This document shows positions 1 through 8,956 of a stretch of 38,341 nucleotides of DNA, in pieces. The notes under the pieces are model-generated. The model did not search any database. It was given only the letters and a program-made list of their open reading frames with translations, and was not told the origin of the DNA. The translations under genes and the position numbers were made by a program. Origin of the DNA: a bacterium (GTDB lineage Bacteria; UBP14; UBA6098; JAFGQG01). How positions within the stretch are numbered: the first letter of the stretch is position 1; each line of letters starts with the position of its first letter. Location of the stretch: NCBI GenBank assembly GCA_016930435.1, contig JAFGGQ010000058.1, positions 1 through 38,341 on the forward strand, given 5' to 3'.

Positions 1-3000
1 AGAGTGAGAAGGTCCATTCCCCGTCGCAGGGGATATTCACTTCGTAGATATGGTCTTCGGCATACATCATAGAATTAGGATCGCAGTTATCGATTGCTCC
101 GCAGGTGGAATCCTCCCAGACTCCGGGGGCAGTAACAACGAAATCGGGTATGCAGGTATCTACGGGTACGATAATTAACTCATAATTACCGCAACTGGAG
201 TACCCTTCGATATCCACGTAATAAGTATCGGCTATCAGGTTAGCGAGTATCTCTGACTGCAATCCACAAGCATCGTCATTTATAGCGATGTCATCCCAGC
301 AGCATTCGGTACCGAGTGCCATCCAGGTATCATAAGAAGAGCCACAGAGTGAGAATAACCAGTATCCGGTGTAGGGGATAAAAACTTTATGGATATGATC
401 TTCAGTAATTTGAAGATCGCAATGGTTACCCGCTCCGCAGGTGGAATCGGTAACAGTGTCCGGTGCAATAATAAAGAAATCAGCGACACAAGGAGACCAT
501 GGCAAGCACCCCAGGGATGCTACATAATCATTAATACAGGGGTATTCAAAAAGGGTATCGGGAGCAATGTAGAACCAGTAAATGCCGGGAGCGATAGTAT
601 CCACTATTACCAGGGTATCGCAAACCAAACCGGTATCGGCAGCCATAGGAGGCATGGGTGGGCAGCCAAAATTCCCATCATAGAGGTATGTAACTACTGG
701 GAAATCTGCATATACCGACCAAATTACGATTATAGATTCAGCGGTGAAGAATTGATACCAATCAGTATCACGGAATCCGGCATCTGCCCAGGCTGATCCG
801 CAGATGGTATCACCGCAGAATACGGGAGTAAACCGAGGGTCAATGGCATTATCGCATCCGCCATTAGAATCATCCCCGCAGGGTTCGGGTTCTAAAATAG
901 CAGTAACTGGGCATTCCTGGATGCATTCCCATTCCTCGATGAAGAGGTCAAAAGAATCGATGCAGGTTGGTGAAGGCCAGGTGTCGATCATGAGGTAATA
1001 GGTGTCCGGAGTAAGCAGCATTCTTTGCCAAACCCGGGGCGCAGCAGTAGAGCCGGTAAGGATATTCAAACATGTTTCTCCGGGAGGACAAAGGGTATCT
1101 ATAAGTATCCCGCTCCAGGTAGAAGAATATGGGTCCATAGTGATATTGACCACAATGGGGCTGGTAACTACCAATTCGTAGATGATATCCTCTCCGCCAT
1201 CGTAGTATCCCAAACAGGTTGAGTCATAATCATTTACCCGGCAGCAGGTGGACTGATTGAAGTCGGCATAGGGCAGATCAGATGGTAGAAAGATTGTAAT
1301 AGGGTTATCGCAGTTATCCCCCTGGCCCCTGTTAATATTCAGGATGTAATCGCCGCAGTTGGTCGAATATCCATCCACGACCACGTAATAGTAACCGGCA
1401 ACGAGGGTCCAGACCACTTCGGATTGCAACCCACAGTAGTCATCATTGTATGCAATCAGGAGGGAGCAGCATTCTTCAAAAACAGCGATCTTGGTGTCAT
1501 AAGATGATCCGCAGAGTGAGAATGTCCATTCCCCGTCGCAGGGTATCTCCACTTCATATATATGATCTTCAGATTGAAGGGCGGGAGTTCCCGGGTTACA
1601 ATCATCACCGGCGCTGCAGGTGGAATTCTCCCATGTTCCGGGAGCTGTCACCGAAAAATCGGGGAAGCAGGTCGGTGGATACTCACAATGCAGGGAGAGC
1701 ATATACAAATTGGGGCAAGGGTAGTCATAGAGAATGTCAGGGAACACTACAATGACAAATTCAGTAGCCGGGAAGTATAAGGAATCTACCATTAACACTG
1801 TATCGCAGTTAGTAGTTAAGAGACTATCGATCACCCGGAGGCTGTCGCAACCTTCAGTGATATCATAAAGGTATAACCAAAGGGGTATTTCGGTAACCAG
1901 GGAGATATGAGTATAAGTAGTGCCAGCGGTGGGGGTGAACCAGTACCAGTCGGCATCTCTGGCACCTCCGTCGGCCCATGTAGTAGCGCAGAAGGTATCC
2001 TCGCAGAATATCTGTGTATAGAGTGACGCGGTAGGATTGTCGCATCCGCTGTTAGAATCATCACCGCAGGGTTCCGGCTCAGGAATTGCGGTAACCGGGC
2101 AGATTACGCAGGGCGGACATTCAGTGATCTCAATAGTATAATTGCCGCAAGTATCACCGTATCCATCGACCACGATATAGTAATCAAGACCAGCGGTCAG
2201 GTAAATACCCAGGAGTTCGGGTAGAAAAGCAGAAGTGAATGAATCGGAGGAACAAGCATCATCGTTGCAGGCAATAGGAGCGCTTCCACATGAATCTTCA
2301 TAAATATACATCTTTGCATCGAAATCAGTAATGCCTGTACAGAGGGTCAGGTTGATGCAGATATTTTCGCTGGGGGAATATCGATACACGACATCAGGGG
2401 CGGTGGAGCCGGTGTAAGGGCATACTTCGTCATAATCATCATTGAATCCGCAGGTATTTCCGGTATCGGAAAAAGGTATTCCATGAATTACAAAAGGGCT
2501 TTCGCAATTATCACCTGGGCTGGGAAGCAGGCAGAAGGCTAAATCGACGTCTAAAATACTATAACCATAGCCATCGTTTTGATAGCTAAATTCGTTAGGT
2601 CCATAACCAGATAACCAGAGGAATACGCATGAATCGCCATCAGCGCCCTGGATGGATACCCAGCCATTATCGGTAGAACAGCAAGGTTCAAAATAAGTCA
2701 AATAATGATTCAGTTCGAACATACCAAAGAAGGTTTCCCCTTCGGGTTCTGCAACAATAGGCAGGGTATAGGCGCATTGGGTATCTCCGGGGTATCCATT
2801 GGTGTCATTATAGAACACAATAGAAAAAAGCATGGTATCGGAGAAACATTCGTACCAACCGGTATCAAAGTAATCATCAAATCCCCAGAAGCTGATCCCG
2901 CAGATGGGTTCTGTAACTCCGGAGAAATCGTCGAACACGGTATATGGGAAATAGCTGTCGCTGGTATATGCAGCAGCTTCGGTTTCCAGTGTGCCATGAT

Positions 3001-5932
3001 AAGATTGGGAGTAAATAGCGCCAGGAGGGCAGTGATCGGGAGGAATGAACTCTTCGATATAGAGGACATAGGCTCCGCAGGTGTCGTAGCCCTCGATCGT
3101 GAGATAATAGGTCCCGGCTTCCAGATATTCCCTGATAAAGGAATGTAAATCGCAGAAGTCGTCGTTAATAGCGATGTCATTACTGCAGCAGTAAGATCCC
3201 AGTGCAATCCAGGTATCGAAGTCGCGGTCAGAATCACAGAGGGAAAAGTCCCAGTAACCAGCATAGGGTATGATTACTTCGATAATATGGTCTTCAGTGT
3301 TTCTAAGTCCGCAATCATCACCTTCGCCACAGGTGGTGTCGATGATGGTGTCCGGTGCGGTGACTATATAATCAGGCACACAGGCAATTCCCCTTATTTC
3401 CAGATCGAAAGTGGTATTAATGGAAATGGGGTCATCCATCATCAGGCGGCTGATGGATGGGTCGGAGTCGATCATAAGGTAGTATGTCCCAGCCCGAAGG
3501 GAGTATGTCATCAGGGAGCATCCGCCAGCCATTGCAGTAGCAACGGAGTATAAGCAACTTGCTCCGGGAGGACAGACAGTATCTATAAGAAATCCGGTTC
3601 CGGCTGAATCAGTGCGCATGATTATGTCAACGATGAGATCGGTTGTAACGGTCAGTTCATAAATAATATCTTCACCGGCGTCATAAGGAGCCAGGCAGGT
3701 GCCCCAATAATTATTCACTCTTCCGGCGGTGGTTTGGTCGTTATCGAAGAATGGTAGCATAGCGGGAAGGGTTATTTCGATTGGATTTTCGCAGCTGTCG
3801 CCGGGATTTTCGTAAGTAATTGAAGCCAGGTATTGGCTTCCGCATTCGATCCCGTCGAAAACTTGCGGAGCGACGAAGAACCAATAGATGCCGGGTTGGA
3901 GGTAGGGTGTGGTTACACTGACCTCGATACATGGTTCGGCGGTTCCCCAGGGGTCGATAGTACCCAGTATTGCGCCGCAGTCAGGAATGCCGGGCGGGTC
4001 CGTAGGTACCAGTCCCATAGAAACCGGGAATTCTGCAACTACCGTCCAGGTCAGCACACCGGAATTTAATAAAACCAGCTCAAACCAGTCGGTATCCCGG
4101 CTGCCCCATGCGCCGGATTGGGCGCAAACAGTATCGCCGATATCAATGGGGAAGAATACTGGAGGAGAGCTGTTGCATCCGCCGTTATGATTATCTACGT
4201 AACCCACGGAGCAGACCGGCTCATCTTCTAAAATAGCGGTTGCCGGGCAGATTACCTGGCAGGGATAAACGGAGAAGACATATTCACCGCAGCTATCCTC
4301 GTAATGAGATTCTATTACAACGAAATAGGTATCTGCTTCCAGGTACATACTGATCTGGGATTGTGAGCTGCATGCTTCAGCGTCGTCGTTAACGCCCAGT
4401 TCATAAAAGCAACATTCTCTGCTAAGAGCGATCCAGGTATCGAAAGAGGAGCCGCAGGTAGAGAAGGTCCAGTAAGCTCCGAAGGGAAGTATAACCTGGA
4501 AGATATGCTCTTCAGATGGCATCAGGTCGCAATCGTTCCGGGCTTCGCAGAGTGATCCCAGTACGGTATCGGGGGCGGTCATCACGAAATCCGGGAAGCA
4601 AGGTCCGCTCTCTTTGACCTCAAGATGAAAGCTTGGAATGCAGTCTGGAAATGGCCATGTATCAATCATCAGGTAATAGGTTCCGGGGACAAGGTCAATG
4701 TTCCTTTCCCGGTAAGGGGAACCTGTAGGATTAGTGCTTACAACGATACAATCGGAATCAGGCGGGCAGATTGAGTCCAGGCTGAATCCAGTCCATGGAG
4801 TGCCCAGAGGATCCACCATAATATCGATGGAAATAGGCACGGTTACATTTAAGCGGTAGATTATATCTTCCCCTCCGTCATAGGGTGACAAACAAGTGGA
4901 ATCGTAATCATTTATCCGTCCGCAGGTGGTTTGGAAGAGGTCAATAAATGGCAAGCTTCCGGGTAGATTGATCTCTATGGGGTATCCGCAGGTATCGCCG
5001 GGGAATACAATAGCCTCCGTCAAGCAGAAGGCTTGATCGTAGTAGCGTTCAACTAATACCCCGCTTTGCAATTGATAGCAAAAGGAATTTGGCCCGGAAC
5101 CACTCATCCAGAGAAACCAGCAGGTTGTGTCTCCCTGGCCCATAATGGAGACCCAGCCGGAATCCAATTCACAGCATTCATCGAATTCGGCATTGAATTC
5201 ATAAAGATAGTAACCTGAGTAAGTGTTCCAGGTGTTCACCATGTTAAGGGTTTCAGCGTATGTGCATACGATATTTCCGGGTGCGCCGGTATCCTCATAA
5301 AAGGTGATCAGGAAGGGCATCGGGTCTTCCTCACAATTGGTCCAGCAGCAAGCCAATACTAATCCCCAGAAGTGAATGTCGCAGATGGGAGCGGTAATCC
5401 CATGGAAATCGTCATATATTATATAACCGGGATTTTCTTCACTGGTAGCCGCGCTCCAGCCTCCTTCGGGGGATATTGGGGTTTGACCATAAATTGTATT
5501 CAAGGGACAGACTAAAGGCAGGGGAGGTTGAGGACATTCCGTTTCAGTGATCTCTATTGTGTAGTTACCGCAATCCCCGCCGTAACCGTCAATGATTATA
5601 TAATAAGTGTGTCCGGGGTTGAATTGCAGTCCTTGAAGTTCGGAGACAAAGCTAAAGGGGTCACCACAGAAATCATCATTGCAATCAACGAGAAACAGTG
5701 TATCCCCGCAAATGTCTTCAAAAACATAAAGCTTGGTGTCATAGTATGTGATACCTGTGCAGAGGGTGATATCAACACAGATGGTTTCAATAGCGGTGTA
5801 AGCGTAAACGACATCCGGAGAAGTGGATCCGGTATAGGGGCAGGCTACATCGTAATCATTGTTGAATCCGCAGGTATTTCCGGAATCGCTGAATGGGATC
5901 GAGGGAACCGGGAATGGATTAGTGCAACTGTC
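1..5932 (-). repeat. Protein-level modular repeats, five families in a mosaic order
   Basis: Within the giant gene, my residue boundaries are: A1 172-303, B1 304-482, C1 483-615, D1 616-728, E1 729-881, C2 882-1021, D2 1022-1138, B2 1139-1310, A2 1311-1445, E2 1446-1592, D3 1593-1708, C3 1709-1840, E3 1841-1985, D4 1986-2097, D5 2098 to the edge. Family marks: A has NTCGFN.DYD..CPYTGST.PDVVY; B has DDF.G.T.PIC.I.FWG and GWVSI; C has GDxC..PI.I.LP followed by GGEDIIY and IDT.CPPG; D has C.PDF.VTAP, TEDHI, FS.CGSS.DTW and NDD; E has CP.TAI.E.EP.C, then RD.DW and G.YWF.IAP. Boundaries were set at recurring cysteine landmarks and are accurate to a few residues. The order is A-B-C-D-E-C-D-B-A-E-D-C-E-D-D. 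Confidence 0.82.
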
Positions 5933-6445
5933 CCCAACTGCCATTGTGGAAAATGGGCGGTACAATGCCCGGCCGCCGGAATTATTTAAACGAGCATCTT
6001 TGGCTTCTATTAATTGTATCGCAGCATTATTAAAGGAGGAAGAGGAAAGCTCGGCCCTGTTTGTAAAAGAGAGGATTTCATTGGATTTTCTGTTACAGCC
6101 CGGGCAGGGAACGGTCTTCACCTTTGCGCCATGCCTGGATATATTACGGGCGTTGACTCCTTCCGGAGGGGTAGAACTCAAGGAATTTAAGGAAAGTGCT
6201 TTAGAATCACCCGCAGGGAGTATCGGTTCGGCGGAAAGCACCTGGTTCGCTTCAGAATCAGCTTTCAGCGGCTTAACCGGCCTTTCCCTATTGGATACAT
6301 GACTGCTTTGTGAAAGATAACCAGCGTCCATCCCTTCAGGGGGATCTTCTGCCCAGGTTTTAGTTGAAAAAGTACCGCCGATTAACAACACAACCGCGGC
6401 AACCAAAGCAACGCTGGCCAATAAAACTACCAGGTTCTTTTTCAT
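1..6445 (-). CDS. Giant secreted cysteine-rich modular protein, C-terminus beyond the window
   Basis: Reading the minus strand from the ATG at 6445 gives one frame with no stop down to base 1, so at least 2148 residues are encoded and the end is missing. An AAAGGA Shine-Dalgarno-like site precedes the ATG by 7 nt. Residues 1-32 are a signal peptide (MKKN, then a long hydrophobic stretch, then TWAED). Residues 33-171 are low in cysteine except for a single CPGC at 114-117. From residue 172 on there are about fifteen 112-179-residue beta-rich modules of five families (see repeat entry). Recurring motifs are SLCGSSYDTW, AINDD, GTYYLMIDTWP, DGYG.TCGNYTIEI and GGEDIIYEL, which resemble bacterial pre-peptidase C-terminal (PPC) domains. 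Cysteines are frequent and paired, implying disulfides outside the cytoplasm. No catalytic domain is visible in the part present. Role unknown; a surface or extracellular structural or binding protein is an inference. A C-terminal sorting domain may lie off the edge. Confidence 0.9.
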   Translation of the reverse strand, partial: MKKNLVVLLASVALVAAVVLLIGGTFSTKTWAEDPPEGMDAGYLSQSSHVSNRERPVKPLKADSEANQVLSAEPILPAGDSKALSLNSLSSTPPEGVNARNISRHGAKVKTVPCPGCNRKSNEILSFTNRAELSSSSFNNAAIQLIEAKDARLNNSGGRALYRPFSTMAVGDSCTNPFPVPSIPFSDSGNTCGFNNDYDVACPYTGSTSPDVVYAYTAIETICVDITLCTGITYYDTKLYVFEDICGDTLFLVDCNDDFCGDPFSFVSELQGLQFNPGHTYYIIIDGYGGDCGNYTIEITETECPQPPLPLVCPLNTIYGQTPISPEGGWSAATSEENPGYIIYDDFHGITAPICDIHFWGLVLACCWTNCEEDPMPFLITFYEDTGAPGNIVCTYAETLNMVNTWNTYSGYYLYEFNAEFDECCELDSGWVSIMGQGDTTCWFLWMSGSGPNSFCYQLQSGVLVERYYDQAFCLTEAIVFPGDTCGYPIEINLPGSLPFIDLFQTTCGRINDYDSTCLSPYDGGEDIIYRLNVTVPISIDIMVDPLGTPWTGFSLDSICPPDSDCIVVSTNPTGSPYRERNIDLVPGTYYLMIDTWPFPDCIPSFHLEVKESGPCFPDFVMTAPDTVLGSLCEARNDCDLMPSEEHIFQVILPFGAYWTFSTCGSSFDTWIALSRECCFYELGVNDDAEACSSQSQISMYLEADTYFVVIESHYEDSCGEYVFSVYPCQVICPATAILEDEPVCSVGYVDNHNGGCNSSPPVFFPIDIGDTVCAQSGAWGSRDTDWFELVLLNSGVLTWTVVAEFPVSMGLVPTDPPGIPDCGAILGTIDPWGTAEPCIEVSVTTPYLQPGIYWFFVAPQVFDGIECGSQYLASITYENPGDSCENPIEITLPAMLPFFDNDQTTAGRVNNYWGTCLAPYDAGEDIIYELTVTTDLIVDIIMRTDSAGTGFLIDTVCPPGASCLYSVATAMAGGCSLMTYSLRAGTYYLMIDSDPSISRLMMDDPISINTTFDLEIRGIACVPDYIVTAPDTIIDTTCGEGDDCGLRNTEDHIIEVIIPYAGYWDFSLCDSDRDFDTWIALGSYCCSNDIAINDDFCDLHSFIREYLEAGTYYLTIEGYDTCGAYVLYIEEFIPPDHCPPGAIYSQSYHGTLETEAAAYTSDSYFPYTVFDDFSGVTEPICGISFWGFDDYFDTGWYECFSDTMLFSIVFYNDTNGYPGDTQCAYTLPIVAEPEGETFFGMFELNHYLTYFEPCCSTDNGWVSIQGADGDSCVFLWLSGYGPNEFSYQNDGYGYSILDVDLAFCLLPSPGDNCESPFVIHGIPFSDTGNTCGFNDDYDEVCPYTGSTAPDVVYRYSPSENICINLTLCTGITDFDAKMYIYEDSCGSAPIACNDDACSSDSFTSAFLPELLGIYLTAGLDYYIVVDGYGDTCGNYTIEITECPPCVICPVTAIPEPEPCGDDSNSGCDNPTASLYTQIFCEDTFCATTWADGGARDADWYWFTPTAGTTYTHISLVTEIPLWLYLYDITEGCDSLRVIDSLLTTNCDTVLMVDSLYFPATEFVIVVFPDILYDYPCPNLYMLSLHCEYPPTCFPDFSVTAPGTWENSTCSAGDDCNPGTPALQSEDHIYEVEIPCDGEWTFSLCGSSYDTKIAVFEECCSLLIAYNDDYCGLQSEVVWTLVAGYYYVVVDGYSTNCGDYILNINRGQGDNCDNPITIFLPSDLPYADFNQSTCCRVNDYDSTCLGYYDGGEDIIYELVVTSPIVVNITMDPYSSTWSGILIDTLCPPGETCLNILTGSTAAPRVWQRMLLTPDTYYLMIDTWPSPTCIDSFDLFIEEWECIQECPVTAILEPEPCGDDSNGGCDNAIDPRFTPVFCGDTICGSAWADAGFRDTDWYQFFTAESIIVIWSVYADFPVVTYLYDGNFGCPPMPPMAADTGLVCDTLVIVDTIAPGIYWFYIAPDTLFEYPCINDYVASLGCLPWSPCVADFFIIAPDTVTDSTCGAGNHCDLQITEDHIHKVFIPYTGYWLFSLCGSSYDTWMALGTECCWDDIAINDDACGLQSEILANLIADTYYVDIEGYSSCGNYELIIVPVDTCIPDFVVTAPGVWEDSTCGAIDNCDPNSMMYAEDHIYEVNIPCDGEWTFSL

Positions 6446-6626
6446 GACTCCATCCTTTTCTTATAATGTTATTTATTTCTGAAATTACTTTTTATACATT
6501 TTAAGTTTTATAAAAACCCTTTAGCGATAAATATCCATATTAAAGCATAAAACACCATACTTGGAAAAAAAATACTATAATCCAATTAGTAAGAATAAGC
6601 CCTAACTGATTAAAAAAACTATGCTT

Positions 6627-7553
6627 TTATAGCTCATCAGGCAAACAGGTGATAGTAATCGCAATACTGTGTAATCCCATAGCATTAACACCCGAAGAAG
6701 TAGTGGGCATGATAAGATTCAGCCATAAAGCGATTTCCTTGTTTGGCGGTACCTTTTCTCCTTTCGAATTAAAGCCGATCGCGAAAGCTGGTCCCGATGC
6801 GATTTTAATGGCTTTGGTAATAACATCATCGTTGTAAATTTCATTAAAAGAATTATAGTCAACTTGCATAAAGTCTTTTTCGGTGAGTAAAGCTGAAAGG
6901 GCATAGGTGTTAATATCAATGCCCTTGATGCTATCCGCTGCCATCCAGCCGTCCTGCTCATGTGCATCTTCCTGGCTTATGGAAAGTGCATATTTTTGGT
7001 ATCCATTCCCTAAATTCTGCAGTATTATTCTCTGGTCAACACCAGTTATATGAGAACTGGCGGGGCGCAGATCGCGGCCCACAAACCAGTAATCCGGTTG
7101 TGCGGAGAAGGCCAGGTGCTGCTTTAATAGCGGCCCGTTGCGGAGGTGAGTGGAATATGTCCGGTTTCCATCGGAAGCGGAAAAATAATAGGAAAGATCA
7201 TTGTACCTTCCGGGAACGAAGGAGAGTACAAGCGTGGTAAAATAGATAACGCCCTTCTGATAATTTGTGCCCTTGAGCACCTCAAGCGGAAATTTTTCCG
7301 ATTCACTGAAGAAACCATCATCATTGGTGTCAATACTTGCTATGATCCAAAGGGGAGGGGCACCTTGAGGGTGCTGATACATGATTTGAAAGGTGAAATC
7401 TGTGGCCTTAGAGCCGTATTCCGGTTCAAGCCCATCGTTTTCGAAACCGGGTGAACCCACCCACTTTAAAATGCTGACGGTATTCCCGTAACTGCTTGCA
7501 GTAAAGGAAATTAGCAGCAAAAAAATGATGGCAGAAAGGTGAAATTTTCTCAT
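6627..7553 (-). CDS. Secreted protein of unknown function with an EF-hand-like loop
   Basis: The 308-residue product starts with a clear signal peptide (residues 1 to about 23, MRKFHLSAIIFLLLISF then SSYGN). I do not recognise the family. Residues 75-86 read DTNDDGFFSESE, which fits the 12-position calcium-binding loop of EF-hand/dockerin type (D1, N3, D5, G6, S9, E12). The rest looks beta-rich, with aromatic strands such as YNDLSYYFSASDGNRTY around residues 115-135. It follows the response-regulator gene in the same direction after 86 nt and lies upstream of the giant secreted gene. Its location points to the periplasm or outside. A single loop without its partner may still bind calcium in secreted proteins; that is an inference. 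Confidence 0.75.
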   Translation of the reverse strand: MRKFHLSAIIFLLLISFTASSYGNTVSILKWVGSPGFENDGLEPEYGSKATDFTFQIMYQHPQGAPPLWIIASIDTNDDGFFSESEKFPLEVLKGTNYQKGVIYFTTLVLSFVPGRYNDLSYYFSASDGNRTYSTHLRNGPLLKQHLAFSAQPDYWFVGRDLRPASSHITGVDQRIILQNLGNGYQKYALSISQEDAHEQDGWMAADSIKGIDINTYALSALLTEKDFMQVDYNSFNEIYNDDVITKAIKIASGPAFAIGFNSKGEKVPPNKEIALWLNLIMPTTSSGVNAMGLHSIAITITCLPDEL

Positions 7554-7639
7554 TTTACCTAAATATTACCTTCCCTTTCTCTAAACCCGTAGTTTAAAAA
7601 TTCATTAATAAGTTATATACTATTATGTTTTTTGGCAAG

Positions 7640-8956
7640 TCAATTTTTATTAATTCCTAATTTTTTTATTTTAGAATAAATTGCCCTTCTGGTAATCCCC
7701 AAAATTTTGGCAGCCTCCGTTTTGTTCCCCCCTGATTTCCTTAGCGCTTCGATCAGGAGGGTTCTTTCCGCTTCCTCTAAATTCAATGTATTTCCGGCAA
7801 TTGCAGGGGTTTTCATTGGGCTCAACAGGGGGAAGTGAACGGGTTCGAGTGGGGCTTCTCCGGAAAGGATAAGAGCGCGTTCCAGCACGTTTTCCAGTTC
7901 CCTGACATTGCCTGGCCAGTGATAATTCATAAGATGATCCATAAGGGACACATCCATCTTTTTGGAAAGATTTTTTTTATTCAGAAAGTTATCGACCAGC
8001 AGTGGAATGTCCTCTTTATGCTCCCTTAAAGGGGGCATTTTAATGGGAAATACAGCAAGTCTGAAATAAAGGTCCTCCCGGAAGGTTTTTTGCTGGATCA
8101 TCAATTCCAGATTACGGTTTGTGGCGGCTACTATCCGGACCTCCACCTCAAGGGGAGATATTCCACCCAGGTGGACTATCTTTTTTTCCTGCACTGCTCT
8201 GAGCAATTTAACCTGTATTGATAGGGGTATATCACCGATCTCATCTAAAAATAATGTGCCACGGTGTGCTATTTCAAACAGGCCTTTTTTACTTTTGACG
8301 GCCCCTGTAAATGCCCCCTTCTCGTAGCCGAATAATTCAGCTTCGAAGAGGGTCTCGGTTATGGCAGCACAGTGGACGGGTACGAAGAGACCGGCATTGC
8401 GTTTGCTGAGCCGGTGAATTTCCCTTGCCGCAAGTTCCTTTCCGGTTCCGCTCTCCCCGGTGATCAGTACAGTAGCATCAGTAGGAGCGACCTTGCCGAT
8501 TAATTCCAGCATCTCCATCATCGCGTCTGATTTTCCGATAAGATTTCCGTAACGTTTATCGCTTTCCTGCTGGTGGATCTGAAGTCCTCTTTTCAATCTT
8601 AATTGTTCTTCTACCCGTGCGACCTTAAGTTTCATCTCCTCCATGGAAAACGGTTTGATGACATAGTCCACCGCCCCGGCTTGCATAGCTTCGACTGCCG
8701 TATTGATGCTCCCAAAGGCAGTCATTATAATGAACTGCAGCTCCGGAAAATCCCGCTTGACCGCTTTCAGTAGGGCAAGCCCATCCATCCCCGGCATCTT
8801 CAGGTCAGAGATAAGCAGGTCGAACTCCCGTTTCTCCAGCAGTTCCAGAGCTTTTTCGGCAGATGATACCCGTTCAGCCTGGTGTTTTTCCCGGGCAAGG
8901 GCAACCATTAAAAGCTGCGCGATCTTGGGCTCATCATCAACGATTAAAATGTTCAT
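7640..8956 (-). CDS. NtrC-family sigma54-dependent response regulator
   Basis: The 438-residue protein has the three standard parts of this family. The receiver domain (1-120) has the acidic pair D7-D8, the phospho-acceptor D51 in SDLKMPGMDG, T78 and K100. The AAA+ domain (about 138-370) has Walker A GESGTGKE at 166-173, the sigma54-contacting GAFTGA loop at 213-218, and Walker B TLFLDEIG at 233-240. A Fis-type helix-turn-helix is at the C-terminus (GGNKTEAAKILGITRRAIYS). It should activate sigma54 promoters once phosphorylated. The start codon lies inside the end of the histidine kinase gene (4-nt ATGA overlap), so the two are almost certainly partners. I searched for a TGGCAC-N5-TTGC promoter in nearby gaps and found no convincing match, so its targets may lie elsewhere. 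Confidence 0.95.
   Translation of the reverse strand: MNILIVDDEPKIAQLLMVALAREKHQAERVSSAEKALELLEKREFDLLISDLKMPGMDGLALLKAVKRDFPELQFIIMTAFGSINTAVEAMQAGAVDYVIKPFSMEEMKLKVARVEEQLRLKRGLQIHQQESDKRYGNLIGKSDAMMEMLELIGKVAPTDATVLITGESGTGKELAAREIHRLSKRNAGLFVPVHCAAITETLFEAELFGYEKGAFTGAVKSKKGLFEIAHRGTLFLDEIGDIPLSIQVKLLRAVQEKKIVHLGGISPLEVEVRIVAATNRNLELMIQQKTFREDLYFRLAVFPIKMPPLREHKEDIPLLVDNFLNKKNLSKKMDVSLMDHLMNYHWPGNVRELENVLERALILSGEAPLEPVHFPLLSPMKTPAIAGNTLNLEEAERTLLIEALRKSGGNKTEAAKILGITRRAIYSKIKKLGINKN

Noticed and set aside
2710-3264. A 184-codon minus-strand frame inside the giant gene
   Set aside because: It is in another frame of the same strand, lacks a ribosome site and looks random, while the long frame through the same bases has clear repeat structure.
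389-5989. Several short plus-strand frames (60-153 codons) across the left 6 kb
   Set aside because: They lie opposite the giant minus-strand frame and have no domain-like composition. They are a by-product of its codon use.
1-6445. Reading the repeats as DNA-level tandem repeats or a CRISPR-like array
   Set aside because: Copies are similar at protein level but diverged at DNA level, vary in length and are not evenly spaced.
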